A stretch of 31,013 bases of DNA from contig DDBP01000039.1 of NCBI GenBank assembly GCA_002332795.1, forward strand, positions 1 to 31,013, given 5' to 3'. Source of the DNA: Anaerolineales bacterium UBA2029 (GTDB lineage Bacteria > Chloroflexota > Anaerolineae > Aggregatilineales > Aggregatilineaceae). The notes under the pieces were generated by a model. It saw only the letters and a list, made by a program, of their open reading frames with translations, did no database searches and was not told the DNA's origin. The position numbers were made by a program, and so were the translations under genes. Shown piece by piece: positions 7,643 through 15,231 of the stretch (its first letter is position 1; each line of letters begins with the position of its first letter).

Positions 7643-7671
7643 ATTATACGAAAGCTGCTCGCTGTTGACAA
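7643..7671 (-). promoter_or_regulatory. Sigma70-type promoter for the DsbA-like gene
   Basis: Minus strand TTGTCA (7671-7666), a 17-bp spacer and a perfect TATAAT (7648-7643). The start of transcription would fall near 7636, about 35 nt before the ATG. The promoter lies in the short gap after the DUF1848 stop codon, so the DsbA-like gene can be transcribed independently of recA. Confidence 0.75.
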
Positions 7672-7683
7672 CAGGGCAAAAGA

Positions 7684-8610
7684 TCATTCGCCTGGCGAGT
7701 GGGAAGCCGTTGCCGGGGAAGAAAGCAGCATCTCGGTCTGTGGATCGTGTTGCTGAAAACACGCCAGAGCGCGGGCATCGTCGCGGGTGGCGTAGCAGTA
7801 GCGGCAGCCATGCAGGCAGGTATCGTACACTCCCACGTCGCGGCTGGCAGCGCACCCGCAACCGGCGCGCGTCGGTCGTGGTGGGGCGTGCAGAGCGGGC
7901 AAGGGGAATAGCTCGGCCAGCAAGTCGGCGTCAACGCAGGCCGCCGGACGTATCACCTCGTCTACCAGGTCAGGCTGACAGCACGCATAAAGCGTCATGC
8001 CGGCGTCTGCGGCAATGCCCGCCAGGGTGTGCGCCAGCGTGCGCTTTTCCTCCAGCGGAGGGTCGCGGTATTGCACTCCCGCCGCCGCCAGACGGCGCTG
8101 TGCTTTGGCGTAGAAGGTGGCGAAGCTGAAATAGCAGCGCCGGGTATAGCCAGAAAGCGCCCCGGCCAGCGCAGCAAAGCGCGCCGTATAGAATTCGGCG
8201 TCGAGGTGTTCGGTGAACACGATGGGGTCGAAGCGCCACAACACCCGTTCCGGGCCGATGCGTGTCGCCAGCGCCCGCAACGTCTCGACGCCGACCCGCC
8301 AGTCCGGCACGCGCGGCTCCAGCACGCGCGGCAGGCCAGTGATCGTGTAGTGGCAGACAAAGCGGTAGCCGCTTTCTTCCAGAAAATCCAGATAGGTCAG
8401 GAAGGGGCGGTAGTTTTTCGACCAGAAGACGATGCTGTGTACGTCCTGCGGGCGGAGCGAAACCTGATGAATCTGCCCGCCGAACGGGTTAGGGTAGCTC
8501 ACCGTGCCGGCGCGCAATCGCCCCACGAACCAGGGCATATAGAAGGCGGGGATGTCCGTCCGGCGGCTGGCGGATATGATGACCGGACTCTCCGGCTGTG
8601 CGTCGGCCAT
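7684..8610 (-). CDS. DUF1848 family protein with C-terminal Cys cluster
   Basis: A 308-residue protein of the DUF1848 family, recognised from its opening IISASRRTDIPAFYMPWF and from PNPFGGQ and IVFWSKN. The C-terminus holds five conserved cysteines: Cys251-x-Cys253, Cys265, Cys269 and Cys272, the last three as CLHGCRYC. The family has been noted to carry a C-terminal cluster resembling the iron-sulfur site of radical SAM enzymes, and CxxxCxYC fits that. No function is established. It follows recA by 59 nt, with a 10-bp hairpin in between, and CAGGAA precedes the ATG. Whether it depends on recA transcription is unclear. Confidence 0.9.
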   Translation of the reverse strand: MADAQPESPVIISASRRTDIPAFYMPWFVGRLRAGTVSYPNPFGGQIHQVSLRPQDVHSIVFWSKNYRPFLTYLDFLEESGYRFVCHYTITGLPRVLEPRVPDWRVGVETLRALATRIGPERVLWRFDPIVFTEHLDAEFYTARFAALAGALSGYTRRCYFSFATFYAKAQRRLAAAGVQYRDPPLEEKRTLAHTLAGIAADAGMTLYACCQPDLVDEVIRPAACVDADLLAELFPLPALHAPPRPTRAGCGCAASRDVGVYDTCLHGCRYCYATRDDARALACFQQHDPQTEMLLSSPATASHSPGE

Positions 8611-8628
8611 GGCTGGCTTCCTGAGGAT

Positions 8629-8660
8629 CAGCCTCGCCCGCCGATAGACAGGCGAGGCTG
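8629..8660 (-). terminator. Hairpin between recA and the DUF1848 gene
   Basis: CAGCCTCGCC (8629-8638) pairs perfectly with GGCGAGGCTG (8651-8660) around a 12-nt loop, 9 nt past the recA stop. No T-tract follows on the minus strand, so it may be a weak terminator, an attenuator or an mRNA 3'-end stabiliser rather than a full intrinsic terminator. Confidence 0.5.
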
Positions 8661-8669
8661 TAGAGATAC

Positions 8670-9734
8670 TTACGCTTCGGCCAGTTCCAGTTCGGGCGTT
8701 TCGACTTCGGCGGCGCTGTCGTCGGAGAAGGTGCCGAACAGCTTCACGTTGTGTGCCTGGCGGATGAGCATTTCGAGTTCATAGGCCAGATCGGGGTTCT
8801 CGCGCAGGTATTGCTTGGCGCTCTCGCGACCCTGACCGATCAGGCCGTCGTTGTAACGGAAGAACGCGCCACGCTTTTCGATGATGCCCGCCGCCACGCC
8901 CAGGTCGAGAATATCGCTTTCCTTGCTGAAGCCCTCGTCGTACATCAGGTCAATTTCGCACTGTCGGAACGGCGGCGCGACCTTGTTCTTGGTGATCTTG
9001 ACGCGCGTGCGGTTGCCGATGATCTCATCCTTGAGTTTGATGGCCTGCACGCGGCGGATGTCAATGCGCACGCTGGCGTAGAAACGCAAGGCCCGTCCGC
9101 CGGTGGTCGTCTCTGGATTGCCGAACATCACGCCCACTTTTTCGCGCAACTGATTGGTGAACAGCACGGCGGTATTGGACTGTTTGATCGCTCCCGACAA
9201 TTTGCGCAGGGCCTGACTCATCAGCCGCGCCTGCAACCCCACGTGACTGTCGCCCATCTCACCTTCGAGTTCGGCGCGGGGCACCAGCGCAGCCACGCTA
9301 TCCACCACGACCACGTCGAGTGCGCCGCTACGTACCAGCGCCTCGGTGATTTCCAGCGCCTGTTCGCCTGTGTCGGGCTGCGAGATATACAGATTGTCGG
9401 TGTCCACACCCAGGCGCGCGGCATAGATGGGATCGAGGGCGTGTTCCATGTCCACGAAAGCGCACACCCCGCCCAGCTTCTGTGCTTCGGCGATGACGTG
9501 CAGGCACAGCGTTGTTTTGCCGGAACTCTCCGGGCCGTAAATTTCGGTCACGCGCCCGCGGGGAATGCCACCCACGCCCAGCGCCAGATCAATGGCCAGC
9601 GATCCGGTGGGAATGACATCAACTTGCAGGTGGGTGGCATCGCCCAGGCGGACGATGGCCCCGTCGCCGAAGCGCTTGGTCAGGTCGGTGAGCGCGTGTT
9701 CGAGGGCCTTGAGGCGAGAATTGTCTGTCATCAT
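8670..9734 (-). CDS. recA: Recombinase RecA
   Basis: A 354-residue RecA, the ATP-dependent strand-exchange protein of homologous recombination and the co-protease for LexA. The Walker A motif GPESSGKTT is at residues 67-75, VVVDSVAALVPRAE is the Walker B block, and the L2 region with FTNQLREKVGVMFGNPETTTGG is intact. The C-terminus is acidic, as usual. The first of two adjacent ATGs is used here because AGGAG lies 6 nt before it; starting at the second removes one Met. A longer frame would start inside the 5' leader. It has its own strong promoter with an SOS-like site, and no recX or lexA lies adjacent. Confidence 0.98.
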   Translation of the reverse strand: MMTDNSRLKALEHALTDLTKRFGDGAIVRLGDATHLQVDVIPTGSLAIDLALGVGGIPRGRVTEIYGPESSGKTTLCLHVIAEAQKLGGVCAFVDMEHALDPIYAARLGVDTDNLYISQPDTGEQALEITEALVRSGALDVVVVDSVAALVPRAELEGEMGDSHVGLQARLMSQALRKLSGAIKQSNTAVLFTNQLREKVGVMFGNPETTTGGRALRFYASVRIDIRRVQAIKLKDEIIGNRTRVKITKNKVAPPFRQCEIDLMYDEGFSKESDILDLGVAAGIIEKRGAFFRYNDGLIGQGRESAKQYLRENPDLAYELEMLIRQAHNVKLFGTFSDDSAAEVETPELELAEA

Positions 9735-9790
9735 GAGCTGCTCCTGGCCAAAGTGAAAACCTTCGCCCAAATGTTCGCAATGGTGTTTTG

Positions 9791-9819
9791 ATCATAGCAC
9801 TGATGTTCTATCTCGTCAA
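9791..9819 (-). promoter_or_regulatory. recA promoter with SOS-like operator
   Basis: Minus strand TTGACG (9819-9814), a 17-bp spacer and TATGAT (9796-9791) form a near-consensus promoter. The spacer contains GAACATCAGTGC (9808-9797), one base away from the GAAC-N4-GTTC core of Gram-positive-type LexA sites. A second GAACATTTG half site lies downstream of the -10 in the leader at about 9769-9777. A repressor bound between -35 and -10 would block initiation. The -35 box overlaps the stop codon of the upstream gene. The leader is about 50 nt. Confidence 0.7.
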
Positions 9820-10187
9820 TAGCCCTGCGACGGGGTAACGGGGGCGTCGGTCAGGGGTGCGTCTTGCTCGTCCTGGGGGGACTGCGGATCGTCGTAGTAC
9901 AGGATCACTGTCGCCAGATAGTCTGGCGAGGGATCGGCGCTGTCGCGCAGGTGCAGGGTGAAGGCAAGACGGAAGTTCATGACCGCGACAGCGCTGGCGC
10001 TGGCGACGACCCGACCTGCGCCGTTGCGTAGCACGATTTCCAGGTTGGGACGCTCGCGAAATGGTGTGATGCTGACCTCGACACGCACCCGCCGACGATC
10101 CGGGTACAGCGTCGCGCGGACCTGCTCGATGCGCACTTCTTCGGGCGGGAGGAGGGGCAGGTTGGGGGGAATCAGATCGATGGTCAT
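9816..10187 (-). CDS. Hypothetical protein, beta-rich
   Basis: A 123-residue protein I do not recognise. The middle alternates short predicted strands (VRATLYPDRRRVRVEVSITPF, split here as two strands, and NLEIVLRNGAGRVVASA), as in a small Ig- or C2-like sandwich, and the C-terminus is polar and rich in Asp, Gln and Pro. There is no signal peptide, membrane segment or cysteine. An AAGAAAGG purine tract precedes the ATG. It lies 33 nt after the polysaccharide deacetylase gene and its stop codon overlaps the recA -35 box. Codon use resembles that of its neighbours, which supports a real gene. Confidence 0.75.
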   Translation of the reverse strand: MTIDLIPPNLPLLPPEEVRIEQVRATLYPDRRRVRVEVSITPFRERPNLEIVLRNGAGRVVASASAVAVMNFRLAFTLHLRDSADPSPDYLATVILYYDDPQSPQDEQDAPLTDAPVTPSQGY

Positions 10188-10220
10188 GTCAGGAAGCCTT
10201 TCTTGAGCGGGAGATATGCT

Positions 10221-11192
10221 TCACGGGATTGGGCTACCCTCGTTCGCTGTTCCCGAAACCAGTACGGGATGGGTAGCGCCGCCAACCCCGACAGTGTACT
10301 GATTGGGCCGGTCGCAGGGGCGGGGCAGAGGATGGAAGGTCACGTTGAACGGTTGCAGCGCATCGAGGAGGGCGGGCAGGGCTGCTGCTACGCGCGGGTC
10401 GGGGTCGTGCAGCAAGATGATCAGACCGTCGAGCGCTTCTTGCGTCGTCAGTTCGGGGCGGGCCGGGTCTGGCTGGACGAACGAGCGAAAACCACCGGGG
10501 CCGTCCATCAACCACCACACCAGGCGAGCGGGATCGGAACTGGTTTCGTGCAACGGAGGGGCGGCGATGTGCCAGCCGCTATAGTCGTACACCCCGCGCA
10601 GCCAGGGTAACTGCTCGCGATAGGCGGCCAGTTCCCGATCGTATTCGAACAGACGCCAATAACCGCTGGTGGGGAGCAAGAACAGATTGCCTTCCGCGCT
10701 GTCGTATCCGCCGCCAGGCCGGCGAAACAGATGCGGTTGTGCTTCGTAGCGGGAAAGCGCATCAGGGAAGCGGGCCAACGCCTGACGGATGCGCAACTCG
10801 GTCTCCAGGAACATGCGGGCGATATAGGCCGGGCGCGATGTTTCGGCGAGGGTGACACCGCCCTGCTGCACAAGATGGTTGCCCAGGTGATGGCCGTTGC
10901 GCACCATGCGAGCCAGCACTTTGCCTTCGGCGGGGCCGATATTGCGCCCGTGCACGAAAAACGTCGCCTGGATGCCCCGTGCGTCGAGGATGTTCAGCAC
11001 GTCCAGCGTTGGGCCTTGCTGACCCTTTCCGCCGTCCGTCTCGACGCCGTCGTCGAAGGTGAGGTACACGGGCACGGTGACCGGTGCAGCGGCCCGAAGC
11101 AACGGGCGCTGCTGCCGGGCGGTCACCATCTCAAGGCTGAGAGCAGCGCCCAGAGCCAGCAGGCGGCGGCGGGTGAGAGACGGTAGCCTCAT
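10221..11192 (-). CDS. Polysaccharide deacetylase (NodB-like), exported
   Basis: A 323-residue protein with an N-terminal export signal (RRRLLALGAALSLEMVTA; the twin/triple Arg could suit either Sec or Tat) and a NodB homology domain from about residue 38. Motif 1, TFDDG, is at residues 45-49, and the C-terminal ILLHD motif is present. The metal-binding HxxxH is altered: the segment GNHLVQQG gives His106 but Gln110 in place of the second histidine. Family members deacetylate N-acetyl sugars in chitin, peptidoglycan or exopolysaccharide. With a ligand missing, activity or metal use may differ. The ribosome site is weak; the gene follows the ACT-domain gene by 31 nt. Confidence 0.88.
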   Translation of the reverse strand: MRLPSLTRRRLLALGAALSLEMVTARQQRPLLRAAAPVTVPVYLTFDDGVETDGGKGQQGPTLDVLNILDARGIQATFFVHGRNIGPAEGKVLARMVRNGHHLGNHLVQQGGVTLAETSRPAYIARMFLETELRIRQALARFPDALSRYEAQPHLFRRPGGGYDSAEGNLFLLPTSGYWRLFEYDRELAAYREQLPWLRGVYDYSGWHIAAPPLHETSSDPARLVWWLMDGPGGFRSFVQPDPARPELTTQEALDGLIILLHDPDPRVAAALPALLDALQPFNVTFHPLPRPCDRPNQYTVGVGGATHPVLVSGTANEGSPIP

Positions 11193-11223
11193 CTCGGATG
11201 ACCGCTACAGCAGCCAGGCTGTG

Positions 11224-11661
11224 TCATGGTCTGGCGAACTGGGCCTGCGCCGTGCGCAAGGCGGTCACAGCCTGTTCGAATTGCCCGGCTGGGATCAACA
11301 GGTGATCGCGCTCGAAGGCAGAGAAAGCAAGCACTGTCACGCCAGCGTCGGCGAGCAGGCGACTGACCAGGGCCAGAAAGCCTACCATATCCAGCGGTAG
11401 GGCCATGTCAAAGGTCAGCAGGCGATAGGGACCGGCGGTGCGGGCGTCTGGCAGGCGGTGGGCGAACTCACGCCAGCCCTCGTCTGGCAGTACCAGCGTG
11501 ACTTCGTCCTTGTCCACGATGAGCGCGCTGAAGGGTTCGCCCCACTCGGCGAGCACACCCGCGGCAGCAGTGATGGCCGGAGCGGGCAGGTGCACAAGGG
11601 TGTAGCTGCGCTCGTCGGTGTAGAGGACTGCTTTGGCCAATGCCTGGTGCGCAGCGTCCAT
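11224..11661 (-). CDS. ACT domain-containing protein
   Basis: A 145-residue protein with tandem ACT-like folds. The C-terminal half, from about residue 83 (DMALPLDMVGFLALVSRLL, then AGVTVLAFSAFERDHLLIP), resembles the ACT_7/CASTOR type that binds amino acids as an allosteric sensor. The N-terminal half has a matching strand-helix pattern. No catalytic domain is attached, so it is likely a free-standing regulator or ligand-binding protein in the cytosol. AGGAGG lies 6 nt before the ATG. It starts 24 nt after the DUF1015 stop and the two are probably co-transcribed. The ligand is unknown. Confidence 0.82.
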   Translation of the reverse strand: MDAAHQALAKAVLYTDERSYTLVHLPAPAITAAAGVLAEWGEPFSALIVDKDEVTLVLPDEGWREFAHRLPDARTAGPYRLLTFDMALPLDMVGFLALVSRLLADAGVTVLAFSAFERDHLLIPAGQFEQAVTALRTAQAQFARP

Positions 11662-11685
11662 TCTTTTCCTCCTGGCTGGGACGGC

Positions 11686-13020
11686 TCACAGCTGTTCTTC
11701 AGGCGAAACGGGTAGCATGGTCAGTCCGGAGATCACTTTGGGATAGAAATCCGTGCTCTTCTGCGGCATGGTCTCGCCCTGAGCAGCGACGGCTTTGATC
11801 TGTTCCAGGCGAGTGGGGCTGACGAAAAAGGCGAAATTACCACGCCCGGCGTCCACGCTGGCGACGGCATCGCGGGCGTCGCGGTGATAGCGGATCATGG
11901 TCTGATCCTCGATCCCGTGAGCTGGAACGCCAGCGATACGCTCGATCAACACCTTGTGCAGCACGCTGACGGCAAGAGATTTCCAGGCCGGTGAGTGTGC
12001 TTCCGGGATGAGCGTATCGAGCTGCCGTGCCTCTTTGAGCACCAGCACGTGGAAGCCAACCCCTGGGCCGCCGTAGAACCCGAAAGCGTGCCCGGAGGGG
12101 TGCGCGTTGACCTGTTCCAGGCAGGCAGTCAGGTCGGGGACGGGAGACACGGCGAAGACTCCGGCGGCCCGGCGCAATACTTCCGCGGGCGATGTGCCAT
12201 TGAAGTTGCAGATTTCGCGGTGTGTGGGCAGTATCACCAGACCTGGATCGCTCATGCTGACCAGAGTCGCCTGGATGAAGTTGAAGGCTGCTTCAGGGGG
12301 CGCCTCCGGATGGGCGCGGCGCTGCCGGTCGCGGTAGGTGAGGCCGGTGCTGTAACGGTGATGCCCATCCGCAATGATCAGTCCGCGCAGAGGAGCCATG
12401 CTCTCTTGAAGCGCAGCCAGCGTTGCCCGATCGGTCAGCCCCCACAGTTGCTGGCGGACGCCGCTTTCGTGCAATTCAAATACGTCGAGGTCGGGGGCAC
12501 GCCCGGCGATAGCCCTGGAGATCAGGTCGTTGATGGCATTGTCGGGGTCGGGGTAGAGCAGGAAGATCTGCTCGGTGTTGACCTGCATGGTCTCCAGCAG
12601 GCGGAGGCGGTCTTCCTTGGGGCCGCTGTGCGTGCGCTCGTGCGGCAGGATGATGCCCTGGTCGAAATCCACCAGTTCCACAGCCGCGATCAAGCCCTGG
12701 CGGGTGTGAGTTCGCCCGTCGAGGGTGAAGGTTTGGCGATAGACGTAGAAGGCGGGGCGATCTTCGCGCAGCAGCACCCCTTCGCGCAACCACTGCTGAT
12801 ACAAATCGCGGGCGCGGGTGTAGCCATTGGGGCCGCTGACAGTGTCCCCTGGCTGCGGCGGATTGAGGATGATACGTACCACGTTGTAGGGGCTGAGAGC
12901 GAGATAGCGGTCGCGCAGCGCCTCGTCAATTTTGTCGTAGGGCTGGCTGACAACTGTCTGCAGATCAGCGACGCGGTGCGGATTGTAGCGCACAGCACGG
13001 AAGGGTTTGATGACGGCCAC
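11686..13020 (-). CDS. DUF1015 family protein
   Basis: A 444-residue protein of the DUF1015 family. Signatures seen are IKPFRAVRYNP at the start, SQPYDKI near residue 25, LIADGHHRYST in the middle and the closing MPQKSTDFYPKVISGL. The biochemical role of the family is poorly established. I use a GTG start at 13018-13020 because GGAGGAG lies 7 nt upstream and the conserved domain begins at that residue; an ATG 24 codons earlier gives an unconserved Arg-rich extension. It heads a minus-strand run with the ACT protein, the deacetylase and the 123-residue protein. An HTH or membrane segment is not visible. Confidence 0.9.
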   Translation of the reverse strand: MAVIKPFRAVRYNPHRVADLQTVVSQPYDKIDEALRDRYLALSPYNVVRIILNPPQPGDTVSGPNGYTRARDLYQQWLREGVLLREDRPAFYVYRQTFTLDGRTHTRQGLIAAVELVDFDQGIILPHERTHSGPKEDRLRLLETMQVNTEQIFLLYPDPDNAINDLISRAIAGRAPDLDVFELHESGVRQQLWGLTDRATLAALQESMAPLRGLIIADGHHRYSTGLTYRDRQRRAHPEAPPEAAFNFIQATLVSMSDPGLVILPTHREICNFNGTSPAEVLRRAAGVFAVSPVPDLTACLEQVNAHPSGHAFGFYGGPGVGFHVLVLKEARQLDTLIPEAHSPAWKSLAVSVLHKVLIERIAGVPAHGIEDQTMIRYHRDARDAVASVDAGRGNFAFFVSPTRLEQIKAVAAQGETMPQKSTDFYPKVISGLTMLPVSPEEQL

Positions 13021-13082
13021 GGTGACTCTCCTCCGCCGGTAGCATGTCTGCTTATAAGGTACCTGGGATACCTTCCGCAGAG

Positions 13083-13088
13083 ATTGTA
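13083..13088 (-). promoter_or_regulatory. Possible extended -10 for the DUF1015 operon
   Basis: Minus strand TGG-TACAAT, an extended -10 type match, 62 nt before the GTG start. No convincing -35 is seen. A small hairpin, AAGGTA/TACCTT (13056-13074), lies in the leader. Confidence 0.4.
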
Positions 13089-13154
13089 CCAACGGCCCCG
13101 CGGAGCGGCGAAGCGAGCTGACGGACGGGTGTATTGGCGTCTTGGGGCAGAAAG

Positions 13155-13248
13155 CTTGAACCGCGGAGGTGCAGAGGTCACAGAGAAAGGCACAGAGTCT
13201 TTCTCACTATGTTTTCCTCTGCGCCCTCGGCGTCTCTGCGGTGAATTC
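13155..13248. repeat. Intergenic inverted repeat, ACCGC(A/G)GAG type
   Basis: The left arm (about 13159-13190) begins AACCGCGGAGGTGCAGAGG and the right arm (about 13212-13247) reads on the minus strand as ACCGCAGAGACGCCGAGG; 14 of 18 bases match. Inside, CACAGAG occurs twice. This resembles a dispersed repeat type that I have seen in intergenic DNA of several bacterial phyla. No coding capacity is apparent. The gap 13093-13298 holds nothing else apart from the DUF1015 promoter region. Confidence 0.65.
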
Positions 13249-13298
13249 CGCCCCCGAATCCGAACGCGCCCTCGCCGACGGGGGAGTATGGTAGGAAA

Positions 13299-13323
13299 GA
13301 GCGGGAGCCATACACTCCCGCTC
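13299..13323 (-). terminator. Intrinsic terminator after the HD-domain gene
   Basis: GAGCGGGAG (13299-13307) pairs perfectly with CTCCCGCTC (13315-13323) around a 7-nt loop. On the minus strand the stem is followed by TTTCC. It starts 5 nt after the stop codon of the HD-domain gene and suits termination of the OsmC-HD transcript. Confidence 0.7.
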
Positions 13324-13328
13324 AGTGC

Positions 13329-13916
13329 TCACGATGCTTCGGACCCATCCAGCCCCAGGTCGGCAGCAATCCCTTTCATGGCTTCCAGCACCAGCGGCAC
13401 GTGGAAAGTCCACAGGTCAACTCCCAAGGCCTGCGCTGCCTGCTCGATTTCCTCACGGTGCACAGCCGCGGCGAAGCTGCGATCTTTCCACTTCTTGCGC
13501 ACCGAGCTGATCTGAGTGATGTCGCGGATATCTTTGGTGGGACGCACCAGAGCGACGGCGGTCAAAAAACCTGTCAGTTCGTCTACGGCGACCAGCGCTT
13601 TTTCCATGGGACTGGAAGGCTGTACACCGGTGCGCTCGGCGGCGTGTGCGGCGATGGCGCGGACGATGACCTCGTCCGTGCCGCGTTCACGCAGCACCTG
13701 CAGACCGGTGAAAGGATGCCCGTCGGGAGCGGACATATCCGGATGGCGCTCGTAGTCAAAGTCGTGCAGCAGGCCAGTGACGCCCCACAGGTCTTCGTCT
13801 TCTCCGAAGTGACGGGCATAGGCACGCATAGCAGCTTCGACGGCCAGCATGTGCCGCCGCAAACTCTCAGACTGAGTCCATTCGGTGACCAGTTGCCAGG
13901 CTTCAGCGCGATTCAT
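13329..13916 (-). CDS. HD domain-containing hydrolase
   Basis: A 195-residue HD-superfamily phosphohydrolase. His22 (LRRHMLAVEAA), the paired His51-Asp52 (LLHDFDYERHPD), a His in AAHAAER and a later Asp in VAVDELTGFL form the expected metal-binding set. Such stand-alone HD proteins usually cleave phosphates from nucleotides; the substrate is not evident. The start overlaps the OsmC stop as ATGA (13913-13916), so translation is probably coupled. A terminator follows directly. The pairing with OsmC may reflect stress-related nucleotide clean-up, but that is only an inference. Confidence 0.9.
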   Translation of the reverse strand: MNRAEAWQLVTEWTQSESLRRHMLAVEAAMRAYARHFGEDEDLWGVTGLLHDFDYERHPDMSAPDGHPFTGLQVLRERGTDEVIVRAIAAHAAERTGVQPSSPMEKALVAVDELTGFLTAVALVRPTKDIRDITQISSVRKKWKDRSFAAAVHREEIEQAAQALGVDLWTFHVPLVLEAMKGIAADLGLDGSEAS

Positions 13917-14353
13917 GGCACTTCCTCGGTTTCTACGATGACGTAATCGTAGTGTATCTGCGCGGTGTGGCGCAAGGTAGCTGCTGCGCCGCAGTATTTG
14001 TCGCGCGAAAGCTCAATGGCGCGTTCGACGGCCTTGGGGTCAATATCTCGCCCCGTGATCGTATACTTGACCCAGATCTCGGTGAAGACTCTGGGGTGCT
14101 CCTCGGCGCGGATGCCTTCTACCTGCACCTCAAAGCCGGTCACCTGCTGCTGCTTTTTGCGCAGGATGCTGATCACGTCCATGCCTGTACAGCCAGCGAG
14201 CGCGGTCAGTAACAATTCCATGGGGCTGATGCCAGCGTCGTGGCCGCCAACAGCTTTTTGCGCGTCCAGCGGCAATGAATAGCCATTGCTGCTGTAGGCC
14301 GTGAAGATCATATCGTCGCGCAGCACAATGCGGCTGCTCTTGCGTTCCGCCAT
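13913..14353 (-). CDS. OsmC/Ohr family peroxiredoxin-like protein
   Basis: A 146-residue OsmC family protein. The two redox cysteines are present: Cys55 in LTALAGCTGMD and Cys121 in DKYCGAAATL. The family reduces organic hydroperoxides through these thiols in the cytosol, often with lipoyl or other dithiol donors; the YhfA-like subgroup is less well characterised. The frame extends 88 codons upstream, but the domain begins at this ATG, and GGGAGG lies 9 nt before it. First gene of an OsmC-HD unit, transcribed divergently from the ECF sigma gene, which hints at shared redox control. Confidence 0.93.
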   Translation of the reverse strand: MAERKSSRIVLRDDMIFTAYSSNGYSLPLDAQKAVGGHDAGISPMELLLTALAGCTGMDVISILRKKQQQVTGFEVQVEGIRAEEHPRVFTEIWVKYTITGRDIDPKAVERAIELSRDKYCGAAATLRHTAQIHYDYVIVETEEVP

Positions 14354-14393
14354 AGTGGTGTGCCTCCCCGTGCGAAGAACCATGTCCAGACAG

Positions 14394-14421
14394 ATTGTAG
14401 GCCAAAACTGCGCTTTGACCA
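14394..14421 (-). promoter_or_regulatory. Promoter for the OsmC-HD unit
   Basis: Minus strand TGGTCA (14421-14416), a 16-bp spacer and TACAAT (14399-14394), about 40 nt before the OsmC ATG. Four of six and five of six bases match the sigma70 consensus. The LysM pair at 25279-25306 has the same TGGTCA-N16 arrangement. Confidence 0.5.
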
Positions 14422-14531
14422 GCCATCCTTTGATTATGATGCGCGCACCTGAGGATCGTTGCACGCAACGGCGCTGCCGATGATGCATCCAATTGGATAG
14501 AAGCTCTCGCCAGGCTGACAGCAAAGGCTGC

Positions 14532-14560
14532 TTGGGATTGTACCCGCTGTGCGTTATGAT
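14532..14560 (+). promoter_or_regulatory. Promoter for the ECF sigma factor operon
   Basis: TTGGGA (14532-14537), a 17-bp spacer and TATGAT (14555-14560). Transcription would start near 14567, leaving a leader of about 60 nt. The 272-bp gap 14354-14625 between the divergent OsmC and sigma genes holds this promoter, the OsmC promoter and no gene. An ECF-autoregulated promoter could also exist but has no recognised consensus here. Confidence 0.55.
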
Positions 14561-14625
14561 TGGCGGACGGGTGGCGACCTGTGAGAGCCGCCGTTTGTCC
14601 GGCACAAGCGAACCCAAGTTAGCCT

Positions 14626-15228
14626 ATGTCCAACGCACACGACGACGATTTGGTAGCTCGCCTGCAGGCAGGCGATCAGGCCGCATATGCACAGTTAGTC
14701 GAGGAACATGCCGGCAAGATTTATCGGCTGGCGCTGCGCCTGATGGGGAACGAGGCCGACGCGGAAGATGTGTTGCAGGAAACGTTCTTGAGCGCCTTCA
14801 AATCCATTGATCGCTTTGAGGCGCGTTCGAGCCTGAGCACCTGGCTTTACCGCATCGCCAGCAACGCGGCCCTGATGCGTCTGCGTCGCAAGGAGCCAGA
14901 GCAGGTGTCGGTAGACGAGCCGGTCGAGCGAGACGATGGCGAACTGATTCCCCGCCAGCTTTTCGACTTCTGCTGCCTGCCGGAAGAAGACTTGTTGCGG
15001 GAAGAAGCGCGCGCGGAAATGCAGCGGGCCGTAGACGAATTGCCACCCTCGCTGCGCAGTGTGTTCATTCTGCGCGATATCGAAGGGCTTTCGACCGAGG
15101 AGACCGCCGAAGCGCTTGATCTCTCGGTGTCCGCAGTGAAGAGCCGCCTGATGCGCGCGCGGCTGAAACTGCGCGAGCGTCTGAGTCAGTATTTCTCGCA
15201 TGGCTCGGCCATCAGTGAAGCGAGGTGA
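14626..15228 (+). CDS. ECF-type RNA polymerase sigma factor
   Basis: A 200-residue group 4 sigma factor. Region 2 spans about residues 20-90 (EDVLQETFLSAFKSI, then LSTWLYRIASNAALMRLRRK) and region 4 about 135-190 (LPPSLRSVFILRDIEGLS and the helix-turn-helix LDLSVSAVKSRLMRAR). The linker is acidic and unusually carries two adjacent cysteines (FDFCCLPEED), which might sense thiol state. No clear ribosome site precedes the ATG. The anti-sigma gene starts 3 nt after the stop. It should direct RNA polymerase to a small regulon, plausibly including its own operon. Confidence 0.95.
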   Translation: MSNAHDDDLVARLQAGDQAAYAQLVEEHAGKIYRLALRLMGNEADAEDVLQETFLSAFKSIDRFEARSSLSTWLYRIASNAALMRLRRKEPEQVSVDEPVERDDGELIPRQLFDFCCLPEEDLLREEARAEMQRAVDELPPSLRSVFILRDIEGLSTEETAEALDLSVSAVKSRLMRARLKLRERLSQYFSHGSAISEAR

Positions 15229-15231
15229 GGC

